A stretch of 39,396 bases of DNA from Rubritepida sp. Its GTDB lineage: Bacteria; Pseudomonadota; Alphaproteobacteria; Acetobacterales; Acetobacteraceae. The stretch lies in NCBI GenBank assembly GCA_028291455.1, contig JAQGHY010000195.1, positions 1 to 39,396 on the forward strand, read 5' to 3'. A program made the translations under genes and the position numbers. Shown here one piece after another: positions 25,496 to 34,177 of this stretch; the first letter of the stretch is position 1; each line of letters opens with the position of its first letter. The notes beneath the pieces are model-generated. The model worked only from the letters and a program-made list of their open reading frames with translations, searched no databases and was not told where the DNA came from.

Positions 25496-26536
25496 ATGAC
25501 GCCGAAGACGAGCCGCCGCGCCTTGCTGGCGAGCGGGACCGCCCTGCTGGCCGCCCCGCATGTCGCGGCCGCACAGACGCAGTACCGCGCCGAATACAAG
25601 ATGTCCGTCGTCGGCAACCGTCCCATCCCCTTCGCCGAGGGGGCCTTCCAATGGGCGGAGCTCATCACGCAACGCTCGGGCGGGCGCATCAACGTGAAGG
25701 TCTATCCCGGCAGCCAGCTCGTCGGCGGCGATCAGACGCGCGAGCTGCTGGCGATGCGCCAGGGCATCATCGACTTCGCCGTCTTCAGCACCATCAACAT
25801 CGCGCCCCAGGTGCGCGAGGCCGGCATCTTCCAGCTGCCCTTCCTCATGCCCGACCACCGGGCCTTCGACGCCCTCATCAACGGCGAAGTCGGGCGCGAC
25901 CTGATCGGCATCATGGACCGGCGCGACGTGGCGACGCTGGCCATCGGCGAGAACGGCTTCCGCGAGATCAGCAATTCCCGCCGGGCCATCCGCGTCCCGG
26001 CCGATCTGCGCGGCCTCAAGATCCGCTTCGCCGCGGGCACCATCTTCAACGACATCTTCAACGGCCTTGGCGCCAACCCGCTGCAGATGTCCTTCGCCGA
26101 TCTCCAGCCCGCCCTTTCGACCGGCGCGGTCGATGGGCAGGAGAACCCGGTAAACCTCTTCCTAGGCTTCAGGATGGACACGCTGGCGCAGCGACACATG
26201 ACCATCTGGAACTACGTGAACGACGCGCTGCTCTTTGGGCTGTCCAAATCAGTCCTGGCGAGCTTCACGCCGGCGGACCAGCAGCTCGTTCGCGAATGCG
26301 CACTGGAAGCCGCGCGCAACAATGTCGCGCTCGCCCGGCAGGGGCTCGGCATTCCCGGCACCGACGACAGCGCGCTGGTGGAACTGCGCAACCGCAATGT
26401 GGAGGTAACCATCCTCACGCCCGAGGAAAAGCGCGTCTTCGCCACGGCCCTCCGCCCGGTCTACGAGCGCTGGTCCAACACCATCGGCACCGAGATCACC
26501 CGCAAGGCCGAGGCGGCCATCCGGGCCGTGGCGTGA
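25496..26536 (+). CDS. dctP: TRAP transporter substrate-binding protein DctP
   Basis: A 346-residue periplasmic receptor for a TRAP importer. The leader MTPKTSRRALLASGTALLA has a twin-arginine-like start and ends near AAAQ. The DctP fold shows PFAEGAFQWAELITQRSGGRINVKVYPG split over the first lobe, and the ligand-binding arginine is Arg177 in LKIRFAAG, with Asn217 in DGQENPV. Arg177 normally binds the ligand carboxylate, so an organic acid is expected. The start has GGAGGA at a 9-base distance. The two membrane genes follow directly. Confidence 0.92.
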   Translation: MTPKTSRRALLASGTALLAAPHVAAAQTQYRAEYKMSVVGNRPIPFAEGAFQWAELITQRSGGRINVKVYPGSQLVGGDQTRELLAMRQGIIDFAVFSTINIAPQVREAGIFQLPFLMPDHRAFDALINGEVGRDLIGIMDRRDVATLAIGENGFREISNSRRAIRVPADLRGLKIRFAAGTIFNDIFNGLGANPLQMSFADLQPALSTGAVDGQENPVNLFLGFRMDTLAQRHMTIWNYVNDALLFGLSKSVLASFTPADQQLVRECALEAARNNVALARQGLGIPGTDDSALVELRNRNVEVTILTPEEKRVFATALRPVYERWSNTIGTEITRKAEAAIRAVA

Positions 26537-26552
26537 CGCGGAGCCTTGCCTG

Positions 26553-27062
26553 ATGGCCGCCGATTTCGACCCCGGGGCGGCCCCGCCCGATCCCCGCACG
26601 CGTCTTCCCCTCACGCTGGAACGGGTGTTGCTCGCCGCCGCCATGGGGGCCATGGCGCTCATCACGGGCGCCAATGTGGCGACGCGCTACCTGACCAATA
26701 TCTCGCTCGCCTTCACTGAAGAATATTCGGTCGCGCTGATGGTGGCCGTCGCGATGATCGGAACCGCGCTCGCCACCGCCGCCGGCCGGCATATCCGCAT
26801 TGGCTATTTCGTCGACAAGCTGAGGCCCCGCGCCCGCGCCATCGCGGAGATCGTCGCCACGGCCCTGCTGATCCTCTGCTTCGCGCTCATCGCCTGGTAC
26901 GGCGCGCGAATGGTGATGGACGAGTATGATTTCGAGGTGCTTTCGCCCGGTCTCGGACATCCGCAATGGCTGTACAGCGTGTGGCTGCCGGTCCTGGCGC
27001 TGCTGGTGATCGGGCGTGCCGCCGGGCGCATCGTCCGCCTCTGGCGTGGAGACGATGCGTGA
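26553..27062 (+). CDS. dctQ: TRAP transporter small permease DctQ
   Basis: A 169-residue protein with four predicted membrane spans. The block FTEEYSVALMVAVAMIGTALA and the following RHIRIGYFVDKL are family markers. It scaffolds the large permease in the inner membrane. It begins 16 bases after dctP and ends in a 4-base overlap with dctM (GTGA at 27059), giving the standard P-Q-M order. Confidence 0.9.
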   Translation: MAADFDPGAAPPDPRTRLPLTLERVLLAAAMGAMALITGANVATRYLTNISLAFTEEYSVALMVAVAMIGTALATAAGRHIRIGYFVDKLRPRARAIAEIVATALLILCFALIAWYGARMVMDEYDFEVLSPGLGHPQWLYSVWLPVLALLVIGRAAGRIVRLWRGDDA

Positions 27063-28345
27063 TCGGCGCGGTTCTCTTCCTCCTCTTCCTGGTGCTGCTG
27101 CTGGGCGGCGTGCCGATCGGCGTGGCGCTCGGCCTCGCTGGTGCCTTCGCGATCACCCTGGCTGATCAGACGCTGATGGCCATGCCCACCAACGTCTATG
27201 CAGGCATCGCCAAATACCCGCTGATCGCGATTCCCATGTTCGTGCTGGTCGGCTGCGTCTTCGATCGCACCGGCGTGGCGCTGCGGCTGGTGCGTTTCGC
27301 GACCGCGCTCGTCGGCGCCGGACGAGGCGCGCTGGCGTCCGTGGCAGTGCTGGTCGCGATGGTGATCGGCGGTATTTCCGGCTCCGGTCCGGCGACCTCG
27401 GCCGCCGTCAGCCAGGTGGTGACGCGCAGCATGGTGAAGGACGGCTATCCGCGTTCCTTCATCGCCGGCACCGTCGCCGCGGCCGCGGCGACGGACATCC
27501 TGATCCCGCCATCCATCGCCTTCATCGTCTATGCGGTGATGGTGCCCGGCGTCTCCGTCCCGGCGATCTTCATGGCCGGCATGTTCCCGGGAATCCTCGC
27601 GGGCTTCGCCATCATCGTGCCGATCGTGATCATCTCCTGGATCAAGGATTTCGGCGGCAAGAATCCCGACCGCGACAAGCTCTCGATCTGGCAGAGCTTC
27701 AAGGATGCCATCTGGGGCCTGATGGCGCCGGTGGTCATCCTGGGCGGCATGCGCATCGGTGCCTTCACGCCGACGGAAGCTGCCGTGATGGCGGTGTTCT
27801 ACGGCCTCTTCGTCGGCTTCTTCGTCTATCGCAGCATGACCCTGCGCGATCTCTACGAGATGCTGGTGGAGGCAGGCGAGATCTCCGCCATCATCCTCAT
27901 CATCATCGCGCTGGCCAGCGTCTTCGCTTGGTCAACCGCCACGCTCGGTATCGTCCAGCCCATCGCGGGATGGATCGTCGGGCTCGGGCTTGGGGAGTAC
28001 GGCACCATAGCCCTGCTGATGGTGGCGCTGATCTTCATCGGCATGTTCCTGGACGGTGTTTCCACCTTCCTGATCCTGCTGCCGGTGCTGATCCCCATCG
28101 CCCATGCCTTCAACTGGGACCTGACCTGGTTCGGCGTGATCCTCACCATGAAGATCGCGATCGGGCAGTTCACGCCGCCCATGGCGGTGAATCTGATGGT
28201 GAGCTGCCGCATCGCCGGCGTGACCATGGAGAGCACGATCCCTTGGGTCGTGTGGATGATCCTCGCCATGTTCGTCGCCCTGGCGCTCGTGGTGATCTTT
28301 CCGGGCATCGCGCTCTGGCTGCCGAGGTATGCTGGGATGATGTGA
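27059..28345 (+). CDS. dctM: TRAP transporter large permease DctM
   Basis: A 428-residue polytopic membrane protein with about 12 spans, the usual DctM length. It starts with VIGAVLFLLFLVLLLGGVPIG and contains the transport-core segments GGISGSGPATSAAVSQVV and AAAAATDILIPPSIAFIVYA, plus FTPPMAVNLMVSCRIAG in the second half. The GTG start at 27059 overlaps the dctQ stop. It works as a Na+-driven secondary importer fed by DctP. An NDP-forming CoA ligase follows 84 bases downstream, so the imported acid may be activated to a CoA thioester. Confidence 0.93.
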   Translation: MIGAVLFLLFLVLLLGGVPIGVALGLAGAFAITLADQTLMAMPTNVYAGIAKYPLIAIPMFVLVGCVFDRTGVALRLVRFATALVGAGRGALASVAVLVAMVIGGISGSGPATSAAVSQVVTRSMVKDGYPRSFIAGTVAAAAATDILIPPSIAFIVYAVMVPGVSVPAIFMAGMFPGILAGFAIIVPIVIISWIKDFGGKNPDRDKLSIWQSFKDAIWGLMAPVVILGGMRIGAFTPTEAAVMAVFYGLFVGFFVYRSMTLRDLYEMLVEAGEISAIILIIIALASVFAWSTATLGIVQPIAGWIVGLGLGEYGTIALLMVALIFIGMFLDGVSTFLILLPVLIPIAHAFNWDLTWFGVILTMKIAIGQFTPPMAVNLMVSCRIAGVTMESTIPWVVWMILAMFVALALVVIFPGIALWLPRYAGMM

Positions 28346-28429
28346 CGGCTTTTCGTACAGCATGGGGCTTGCGGAAACGGCGCGCGTGTTCCGGAATGCC
28401 CGCAAGTACCTGTTGGGGAGAAAACGTCG

Positions 28430-30559
28430 ATGCCGGTTATGGAATCACTGCGCGATCCGAATAGCCTGAAGCGCCTGCTGGCGCCGCGCAGCTTCGCCGT
28501 CGTCGGTGTTTCCGCCGAGCCCACCGGCTTCGGAGCCCGCACCGTGCAGAACATGCGCGACTTCGACGGCCCGGTCTGGTGTGTGAATCCGAAATACGCC
28601 GGGCAGGAGCTGCATGGCCGGCCCTGCTACGCCTCCGTCGCGGATCTTCCGGGTGCCCCCGATTCCTCCGTCATCGCCCTGCCCCGCCCCGGCGTGATGG
28701 ATGCGATGCGCGCGCTCGCGAACAAAGGCGGCGGCGGCGCGGCCATCTACGCCTCCGGCTATGGCGAGACCGACCTGCCCGAACGCGCTGTCGAGGAGGA
28801 AGTGCTGCGCGACGCCTCGCGCAGCCTGGGCTTCCCGCTGCTCGGCGCGAATTGCCTCGGCTTCGTCGACCATCGCCAGCGCGTCGGCGCCACCTTCATG
28901 CCCGACTACGTGAAGATGACCGCGCCGGTCGGCGGCGTCGGCGTCGTCAGCCAGTCCGGCGCGCTGGGCTATGCGCTGATGCAGGCGGCCGAGCGCGGCT
29001 TCGCCATGTGCCACATGGCGACGGCGGGCAATGCCACCGACCTCGACGTCTGCGACCTCGCCGCCTTCCAGCTCGCCATCCCCGAATGCCGCAGCGTTGC
29101 TCTGGTCGTGGAAGGGCTGCGCGATGCGCGGCGCCTCTTCGCGCTGGGCGACATGGCGCGGCATCTGGGCAAGACCATCGTCGTGCTCAAGCTCGGCCGC
29201 GGCGAGATCGGCGCCAAGGCCGCCATGTCCCACACCGGCTCGCTCGCCGGCAGCACCGCCGCCTGGTCGGCCGGCTTCAAGCGCGCGGGCATGCTGGAGG
29301 TCGAGGATTTCGACGCCATGCTGGAGACGGCCGGCTTCTTCGCCAAGGCGGGTCCGCCGAAAGGCCGCGGCGTCGGCATCGTGACGCCCTCGGGCGGGGC
29401 CGGCATCATGTCGGCGGATCACGCCGAATTCGCTGGGCTTGAACTGCCCCAGCCCGCTCCCGAGACCGAGCGGGTGCTGCGCTCGGCGATTCCGGATTTC
29501 GGCAGCCCCCGCAACCCCTGCGACCTCACGGCGCAGGTGGCGACCAATCCTAAATCCTTCGAGGAGTGCATGGTGGCGATGCTCGCGGATGAGCAATACG
29601 CGGCCATCGTCTTCCCCATCGTCTACCATAACCCCGCCCCGACAGCGACGCCGACGCGCATGCGCGTGCTGGACCCGATGGCCGCCGCCTCGGGCAAGCC
29701 GATCTGCATCGGCTGGATCCCCGAAAGCCTGCAAGGCGCCGGCACCGAAGCCGCCGATGCGAGCCAGCACCTCTCCCTGTTTCGCAGCACGCGCCGCATG
29801 ATGAACACGCTGCGTCTCTGGTTCGCCCATCACGCCCCGAAGCCCATGCCCGGCAGCATCGATGCGCTCGCCACCGCGGCGGCGGCGGCAGTGCCCCTGG
29901 GCGAGCGCAGCTTGATGGAAGCCGAAGCCAAATCCGCCTTTGCCGCCGCCGGCCTGCCCGTAGTGGATGAGCGCCGGGCGAAGGATGCCGCCGGGGCCGC
30001 GGCCGCCGCGGCATCCCTGGGCTTCCCCGTCGTGCTCAAGGTCGACAGCCCCGACATTGCCCACAAGACTGAAGTGGGCGGCGTGCAGCTCAACCTCACC
30101 GACGAGGCCGCCGTCTCGGCCGCCTTCGCGCGCATCATGGAGGGTGCGAAGCGGCACGCCCCCGAGGCGCGGATCGACGGCGTGCTGGTCCAGCGCATGG
30201 AAGCACGCGGTGTCGAACTGATCCTCGGCGCCAGCCGCGATCCACAATTCGGCAACATGGTCCTGGTCGGCCTCGGCGGCGTCCAGGCCGAGCTTTGGAA
30301 GGACGTGTCGCTGGACGTCGCGCCCGTCTCGCCCGAGGGCGCGTTGGCGATGCTGAAATCCCTCAAGGGCTTCCCGCTCCTCGACGGCTTTCGGGGCAGC
30401 GACAAGGTCGATCTGGCGGCGGTAGCGCAGGCCGTTTCCAGGTTCTCCGGCTTCGTGGCCGCCCTCGGCGAACGCCTTGAGGAGGCCGAGATCAACCCGC
30501 TGGTCTGCCGGCCGAACGGCTGCATCGCCGTCGACGGCCTCATGAAACTTTCCCGCTGA
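28430..30559 (+). CDS. NDP-forming acyl-CoA synthetase/acetate-CoA ligase family (fused alpha-beta)
   Basis: A 709-residue fusion. Residues 8-130 form the CoA-binding Rossmann domain (FAVVGVSAEPTGFGARTVQN). Residues 145-460 are the succinyl-CoA-ligase-like flavodoxin domains, with GVVSQSGALG and the phosphorylated His268 in AMSHTGSLAGS. Residues 480-705 are an ATP-grasp domain (GFPVVLKVDSPDIAHKTEVGG). It makes acyl-CoA from a carboxylate, ATP and CoA with ADP and Pi. There is no added GNAT domain, so it is not a Pat-type acetyltransferase. It starts with a GGGGAG site at 28416-28421. Placement after the TRAP genes suggests activation of the imported acid. Confidence 0.9.
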   Translation: MPVMESLRDPNSLKRLLAPRSFAVVGVSAEPTGFGARTVQNMRDFDGPVWCVNPKYAGQELHGRPCYASVADLPGAPDSSVIALPRPGVMDAMRALANKGGGGAAIYASGYGETDLPERAVEEEVLRDASRSLGFPLLGANCLGFVDHRQRVGATFMPDYVKMTAPVGGVGVVSQSGALGYALMQAAERGFAMCHMATAGNATDLDVCDLAAFQLAIPECRSVALVVEGLRDARRLFALGDMARHLGKTIVVLKLGRGEIGAKAAMSHTGSLAGSTAAWSAGFKRAGMLEVEDFDAMLETAGFFAKAGPPKGRGVGIVTPSGGAGIMSADHAEFAGLELPQPAPETERVLRSAIPDFGSPRNPCDLTAQVATNPKSFEECMVAMLADEQYAAIVFPIVYHNPAPTATPTRMRVLDPMAAASGKPICIGWIPESLQGAGTEAADASQHLSLFRSTRRMMNTLRLWFAHHAPKPMPGSIDALATAAAAAVPLGERSLMEAEAKSAFAAAGLPVVDERRAKDAAGAAAAAASLGFPVVLKVDSPDIAHKTEVGGVQLNLTDEAAVSAAFARIMEGAKRHAPEARIDGVLVQRMEARGVELILGASRDPQFGNMVLVGLGGVQAELWKDVSLDVAPVSPEGALAMLKSLKGFPLLDGFRGSDKVDLAAVAQAVSRFSGFVAALGERLEEAEINPLVCRPNGCIAVDGLMKLSR

Positions 30560-30635
30560 CCTCAACCCCGCCGCATGTGGCAACGTTGTAGTGACTGATT
30601 TTCAGCGAGGTCGTTTCTGTTCTATGGTTCCCAGC

Positions 30636-31454
30636 ATGATGATCCGAACCTCCCTGGCTGCGCTCCTGACGGTGGCGTTCCTTACCCCCGCACTGGCCGT
30701 GAACGAACCCGGGACCGAGCACATGCTCGCCCACCGGGCGGCCTACCGCCTCACCCTCGACAGCGTGCGCGACAATGCGTCCGTGGTCCGGGCCGAGGGT
30801 GTCATGCTCTTCGAGGTGGTCGATGCCTGTGACGCCTGGGCGTCGCGGCAGCGCTTCACCCTCGTGATCGGCGACCGCGACGGCAATGCGATCGAAACGA
30901 CCTCGGACTACGCCACGCTGGAAGCCAAGGACGGCAGTTCGCTGCGGTTTTCGCTCACCCAGATGACGGAAGGGGCCGTGACTTCACGCGTTTCCGGCGA
31001 GGCGACGATGACCCCCGAGGGCGGCCGCGTGCGCTACACCGAGCCGGCAGCTTCCGAGGAGGCTCTGCCCGCCGGCACGATCCTGCCGATGGTCCACACC
31101 ATCCGCAGCCTGGCAGCGGCCCGCGCCAATCAGCGGATGTTCACCGCCCCGCTCTTCGACGGCACCAGCGCCGAAGGCGCCCAGGATACGACGACGATCA
31201 TCTCCGGCGGCTGGGCCGCCCCCCAGCCCAATGCGAATTTCCCGCTCCTCGCCACCCTGGGCAGCGCGCGCATGCGGATAGCCTTCTTCAACCGCGATGC
31301 CAGTGCCCAGAACGGCGGCGCATCCACCCCGGAATACGAGGTGAGCATGCGCTATTTTGAGAATGGCGTGGCTGACGAGATGAAGATGGATTTCGGCGAA
31401 TTCGTCGTGCAGGGCAGTATCGGCGAGTTGCAGCCCATACCCTCGCCCTGCTGA
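30636..31454 (+). CDS. EipB-family (DUF1849) periplasmic envelope-integrity protein
   Basis: About 272 residues with a signal peptide (TSLAALLTVAFLTPALA). The mature protein starts with the family motif HRAAYRLTL (about residues 33-41), followed by the long beta-spiral expected of EipB. Two cysteines, Cys65 in VVDACDAW and Cys272, the last residue, match the conserved disulfide pair known from Brucella EipB. EipB keeps the cell envelope intact in alphaproteobacteria. The start is uncertain: ATG 30624, 30636 and 30639 are all in frame with no strong ribosome site. It converges on the uronate dehydrogenase-like gene six bases away. Confidence 0.85.
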   Translation: MMIRTSLAALLTVAFLTPALAVNEPGTEHMLAHRAAYRLTLDSVRDNASVVRAEGVMLFEVVDACDAWASRQRFTLVIGDRDGNAIETTSDYATLEAKDGSSLRFSLTQMTEGAVTSRVSGEATMTPEGGRVRYTEPAASEEALPAGTILPMVHTIRSLAAARANQRMFTAPLFDGTSAEGAQDTTTIISGGWAAPQPNANFPLLATLGSARMRIAFFNRDASAQNGGASTPEYEVSMRYFENGVADEMKMDFGEFVVQGSIGELQPIPSPC

Positions 31455-31460
31455 AGCTGG

Positions 31461-32282
31461 CTAATCCAGGCTGAAGGCATCCACGGGCGGCGGTGTCGGG
31501 CGCGAATAATCGATCACGCAGAAAGCGCCGCCCTGATGCCGCCGGGCGACCTCGCTCGGGTGGATTTTCTTCTCGATCGTCGCGCGGAAGTCCTCCGCAT
31601 TGTCCTGCGGCGCCCAGCCGATCCGCTCCCGGTGATCCCTGGCCCACCAGCTCCCAGGATTGGCCGAGGCGCCCCAGATCACGGCATGGCCTAGCCGCGG
31701 CGCATCGGTGCAGGCCATCACCAGCCGCAGCAGATCGGGGTACGACAGCCAGGTGGAGAGCATCCGCGCATCCACCGGCGCCGGCAGGCAGGAGCCGATC
31801 CGCAGATTGGCATTCTCAACGCCATGCTTGTCCCAGTAGAGCCGGCCCATCAGCTCGCCATAGGCCTTCGACAGCCCATAGAAACCGTCGGGCCGGAACT
31901 GGCAGTCGAGATCGAGCGTCTCGCCTTGGCGATGAAAGCCGATGCTGTGGTTGGAACTGGCGAAGACCACCCGCGCCCCTTCCCGTCGGGCGGCCTCGTA
32001 GATGTGATGCAGGCCGCGCAGATTAGGGCCCAGCACATCCTCGAAGGGCTGTTCCACACTGACCCCGCCGAAATGCAGGATCGCGCGGCAGCCTTCGGCG
32101 AGGCGCAGGATCGTCACTCCGTCGTTGAGGTCGGCCTTGGTGAAGCTCGCGCCCTCCGGCACCGCATCTGGAAACGGCGCGATATCCGTGAGCCGCAGCG
32201 CCACGCCTTGCGCGGCCATCTCGCGGGCCAGCATGCGGCCGAGCGCGCCTGAAGCTCCGGTCAACAGGATGGGTTTCGTCAT
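31461..32282 (-). CDS. NAD-dependent epimerase/dehydratase-fold enzyme, uronate dehydrogenase-like
   Basis: A 273-residue extended SDR. The cofactor loop is TGASGALG (8-15), NAD preference is suggested by Asp33 in LTDIAPF, and the catalytic pair is Tyr135 and Lys139 (FYGLSKAYGE). The segments FASSNHSIGFHRQGE, RIGSC and LSTWLSYPDLLRLV closely match uronate dehydrogenases, which oxidise galacturonate or glucuronate to aldarolactones. It has GGGAGGA upstream. It is divergent from an amidase gene, not from other uronate genes, so the substrate should be kept open. Confidence 0.82.
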   Translation of the reverse strand: MTKPILLTGASGALGRMLAREMAAQGVALRLTDIAPFPDAVPEGASFTKADLNDGVTILRLAEGCRAILHFGGVSVEQPFEDVLGPNLRGLHHIYEAARREGARVVFASSNHSIGFHRQGETLDLDCQFRPDGFYGLSKAYGELMGRLYWDKHGVENANLRIGSCLPAPVDARMLSTWLSYPDLLRLVMACTDAPRLGHAVIWGASANPGSWWARDHRERIGWAPQDNAEDFRATIEKKIHPSEVARRHQGGAFCVIDYSRPTPPPVDAFSLD

Positions 32283-32333
32283 TGTCGTTGTCCTCCCATA
32301 GTCAGCCTCACGCAGTCGCAGCAGGAAGACCAG

Positions 32334-33686
32334 ATGCCCCGCCACGAATTCCAGACCATCGCCGACGCCGCCTTGGCTCTCGAGACCGGCAGCGTCACCG
32401 CCATAGCGCTGGTCGAAGAAGCGCTGGCCCGGATGGCCGAGGGCGAGGGCCCCACGGTGTTCACCGCTGTCCACGCGAAATCCGCGCGGGATTCGGCGCT
32501 GGCCATGGACCAGCTTCGGCTGGTGGGGCGCCATCCCAGCCGCTTCGCGGGCATCCCGATCACCATCAAGGACCTCTATGACGAGGCCGGGCACATCACC
32601 CAGGCCGGCTCCATCGCCCGCGATGCCTCGGCCCCGGCGGGTGCGACCGCCCCTGTCGTGACGCGGCTGCAGCGCCAGGGCTTCGTCGTCCTCGGCCGCA
32701 CCAATATGACGGAGTTCGCCTTTTCGGGTCTCGGCGTGAACCCGCATTACGGCACGCCGAAATCCCCTTGGGACCGGCAGACCGGGCGGCTGCCGGGCGG
32801 CTCCTCGTCTGGCGCCGCCGTGGCCGCGGCCGACGGCATGGGCTTCGGCGGATTGGGCACGGATACCGGCGGCTCCTGCCGCATCCCGGCGGCGCTCTGC
32901 GGCGTCGTCGGTTTCAAGCCCACGGCGCGGCGCGTACCGATTACGGGGGTGCTGCCGCTCTCGCCTTCACTGGATTCGGTGGGCCCGCTGGCCCGCTCAG
33001 TCGCCTGCTGCCACGTGCTGGATGCCATCATCGCCGGCGCCGAGGAGGTGGCTGTCCTGCCGGAGCTCAGCCTTGCCGGCCTGCGCTTTGGCGTGCTGCA
33101 CAATGTCGTGGAAGAGGGCATGGAGGGCGAAGTGGCCCAGCCCTACGCCCGTGCGCTGGCGCTGTTGGAGGCCGCGGGCGCGCGCCTCGTGGACATCACC
33201 CTGCCGGAACTCGAGCGCATCCCAGGGATCAACGCGAAGGGCGGCCTCACCGCCTCCGAAGCTTATGCCTGGCATCGCGAGCTGATCGCAAGCGACGGCC
33301 CACGCTACGATCCGCGCATCCTGAAGCGCATCGCGCGCGGGGAGCATATGAGTGCCGCGGACTACCTCGGGGTGGTTGAGGCGCGGGCCGGCATCATTGC
33401 CGAGGCCGCCGCGCACACCGCGCCTTTCGACGCCGTGCTCTGCCCGACCGTTCCGCTGGCGCCGCCCGCGATCGCGGCTGTGGAGGAGGAGAGCGAGTAC
33501 AACCGCATCAACATGCTGCTGCTGCGCAATACGAGCATCGCGAACTTTCTGGACCGTTGCGCGATCAGCCTGCCCTGCCACCTGCCGGGCGAGGCTCCGG
33601 CCGGGCTGATGCTGATGGGCGAGGCGATGGGCGACGCGAAGCTGCTGGCCATTGCCGCGGCTGTGGAGCGACTGCTCGAGGTTTAG
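32334..33686 (+). CDS. Amidase-signature family amidohydrolase
   Basis: A 450-residue enzyme of the amidase signature family. The catalytic Ser-cisSer-Lys triad is complete: Lys79 in PITIKDLYD, the cis-serine in the GGSSSGAA cluster (157-159) and nucleophile Ser181 in GTDTGGSCRIP. The length fits. It hydrolyses amides or acts like GatA, but GatA itself is unlikely because no gatC/gatB lies nearby and the N-terminus differs. Only 51 bases separate its start from the divergent uronate dehydrogenase-like gene, so the two share a promoter region and may act in one pathway. Confidence 0.9.
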   Translation: MPRHEFQTIADAALALETGSVTAIALVEEALARMAEGEGPTVFTAVHAKSARDSALAMDQLRLVGRHPSRFAGIPITIKDLYDEAGHITQAGSIARDASAPAGATAPVVTRLQRQGFVVLGRTNMTEFAFSGLGVNPHYGTPKSPWDRQTGRLPGGSSSGAAVAAADGMGFGGLGTDTGGSCRIPAALCGVVGFKPTARRVPITGVLPLSPSLDSVGPLARSVACCHVLDAIIAGAEEVAVLPELSLAGLRFGVLHNVVEEGMEGEVAQPYARALALLEAAGARLVDITLPELERIPGINAKGGLTASEAYAWHRELIASDGPRYDPRILKRIARGEHMSAADYLGVVEARAGIIAEAAAHTAPFDAVLCPTVPLAPPAIAAVEEESEYNRINMLLLRNTSIANFLDRCAISLPCHLPGEAPAGLMLMGEAMGDAKLLAIAAAVERLLEV

Positions 33687-33721
33687 AGAACAACACGCAA
33701 CGAGACGGTGAACCACCTCTC

Positions 33722-33837
33722 ATGCGAAATGCCATCTTAGCAAAAACGGGAGGATCTTTCGCCGCTTTAGGTGCCACGGACTGGAAAATAGCTCCTGCCA
33801 ACGGACTTCCGTTGCGAAGAATCAGGCTCTAGGAGCT
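33722..33837 (+). other. Nested inverted repeats and possible 36-codon ORF behind the amidase gene
   Basis: AGCTCCT (33790-33796) pairs perfectly with AGGAGCT (33831-33837), and inside them CAACGG-ACTT-CCGTTG (33799-33814) forms a second perfect hairpin. This gives a branched or stacked RNA fold, without a T-run. The ATG at 33722 opens 36 codons ending at TAG 33830-33832, inside the outer arm; it has no clear ribosome site or recognisable product. The stretch is less GC-rich than its flanks. It could be a small RNA, a transcript end or a remnant. Confidence 0.35.
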
Positions 33838-33896
33838 GTGGCGCCGGTCACCATTGGGAACTCCCCAGATCCGCCGGCTCCATTTTGGATAACTTC

Positions 33897-34160
33897 ATGT
33901 CGATTCTTCCCGCACTGCGCATCATGACTTTGGCCGCTGGCGTGGCCTTCTCCGCTTCTGCCATGGCGGCCTGCACGGACGCACAGGCCGAGGCCAAGAT
34001 GACCGAACTGATGAACCTCATGGGTCCGTTGATGACGCGGAATTCGGCTCTGGCAGAGACCATCAGCACCGAAATGCAAACGGTAATGATGCAGCCGGTG
34101 TCGGATGCGACCTGCACGACTTACGACCGCCTGATCGTTCGCGCGCGCGCCGGCCGCTAA
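33897..34160 (+). CDS. Small secreted hypothetical protein with two cysteines
   Basis: An 87-residue protein I do not recognise. It starts MSILPALRIMTLAAGVAFSASAMAA, a convincing signal peptide cleaved near residue 24 or 25. The mature 62 residues are mostly helical, rich in methionine and threonine, with Cys26 and Cys73 likely to form a disulfide. An alternative TTG start at 33885 adds four residues. It stands alone before a pair of strong hairpins and the convergent fhs gene. The signal peptide and cysteine pair make a real periplasmic protein likely. Confidence 0.62.
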   Translation: MSILPALRIMTLAAGVAFSASAMAACTDAQAEAKMTELMNLMGPLMTRNSALAETISTEMQTVMMQPVSDATCTTYDRLIVRARAGR

Positions 34161-34177
34161 ACTCCTAAAGTAGTTGG

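Noticed and set aside
28445-30583. 712-codon open frame on the minus strand opposite the CoA ligase gene
   Set aside because: It mirrors a well-supported ligase on the other strand. Its product is a low-complexity, His/Arg/Gly/Ala-rich sequence with no domain, as expected from the antisense of a GC-rich gene.
32334-33686. Amidase as GatA of the Glu-tRNA(Gln) amidotransferase, given the tRNA-Gln in the window
   Set aside because: No gatB or gatC is adjacent, the tRNA gene lies more than 20 kb away, and the N-terminus differs from GatA.
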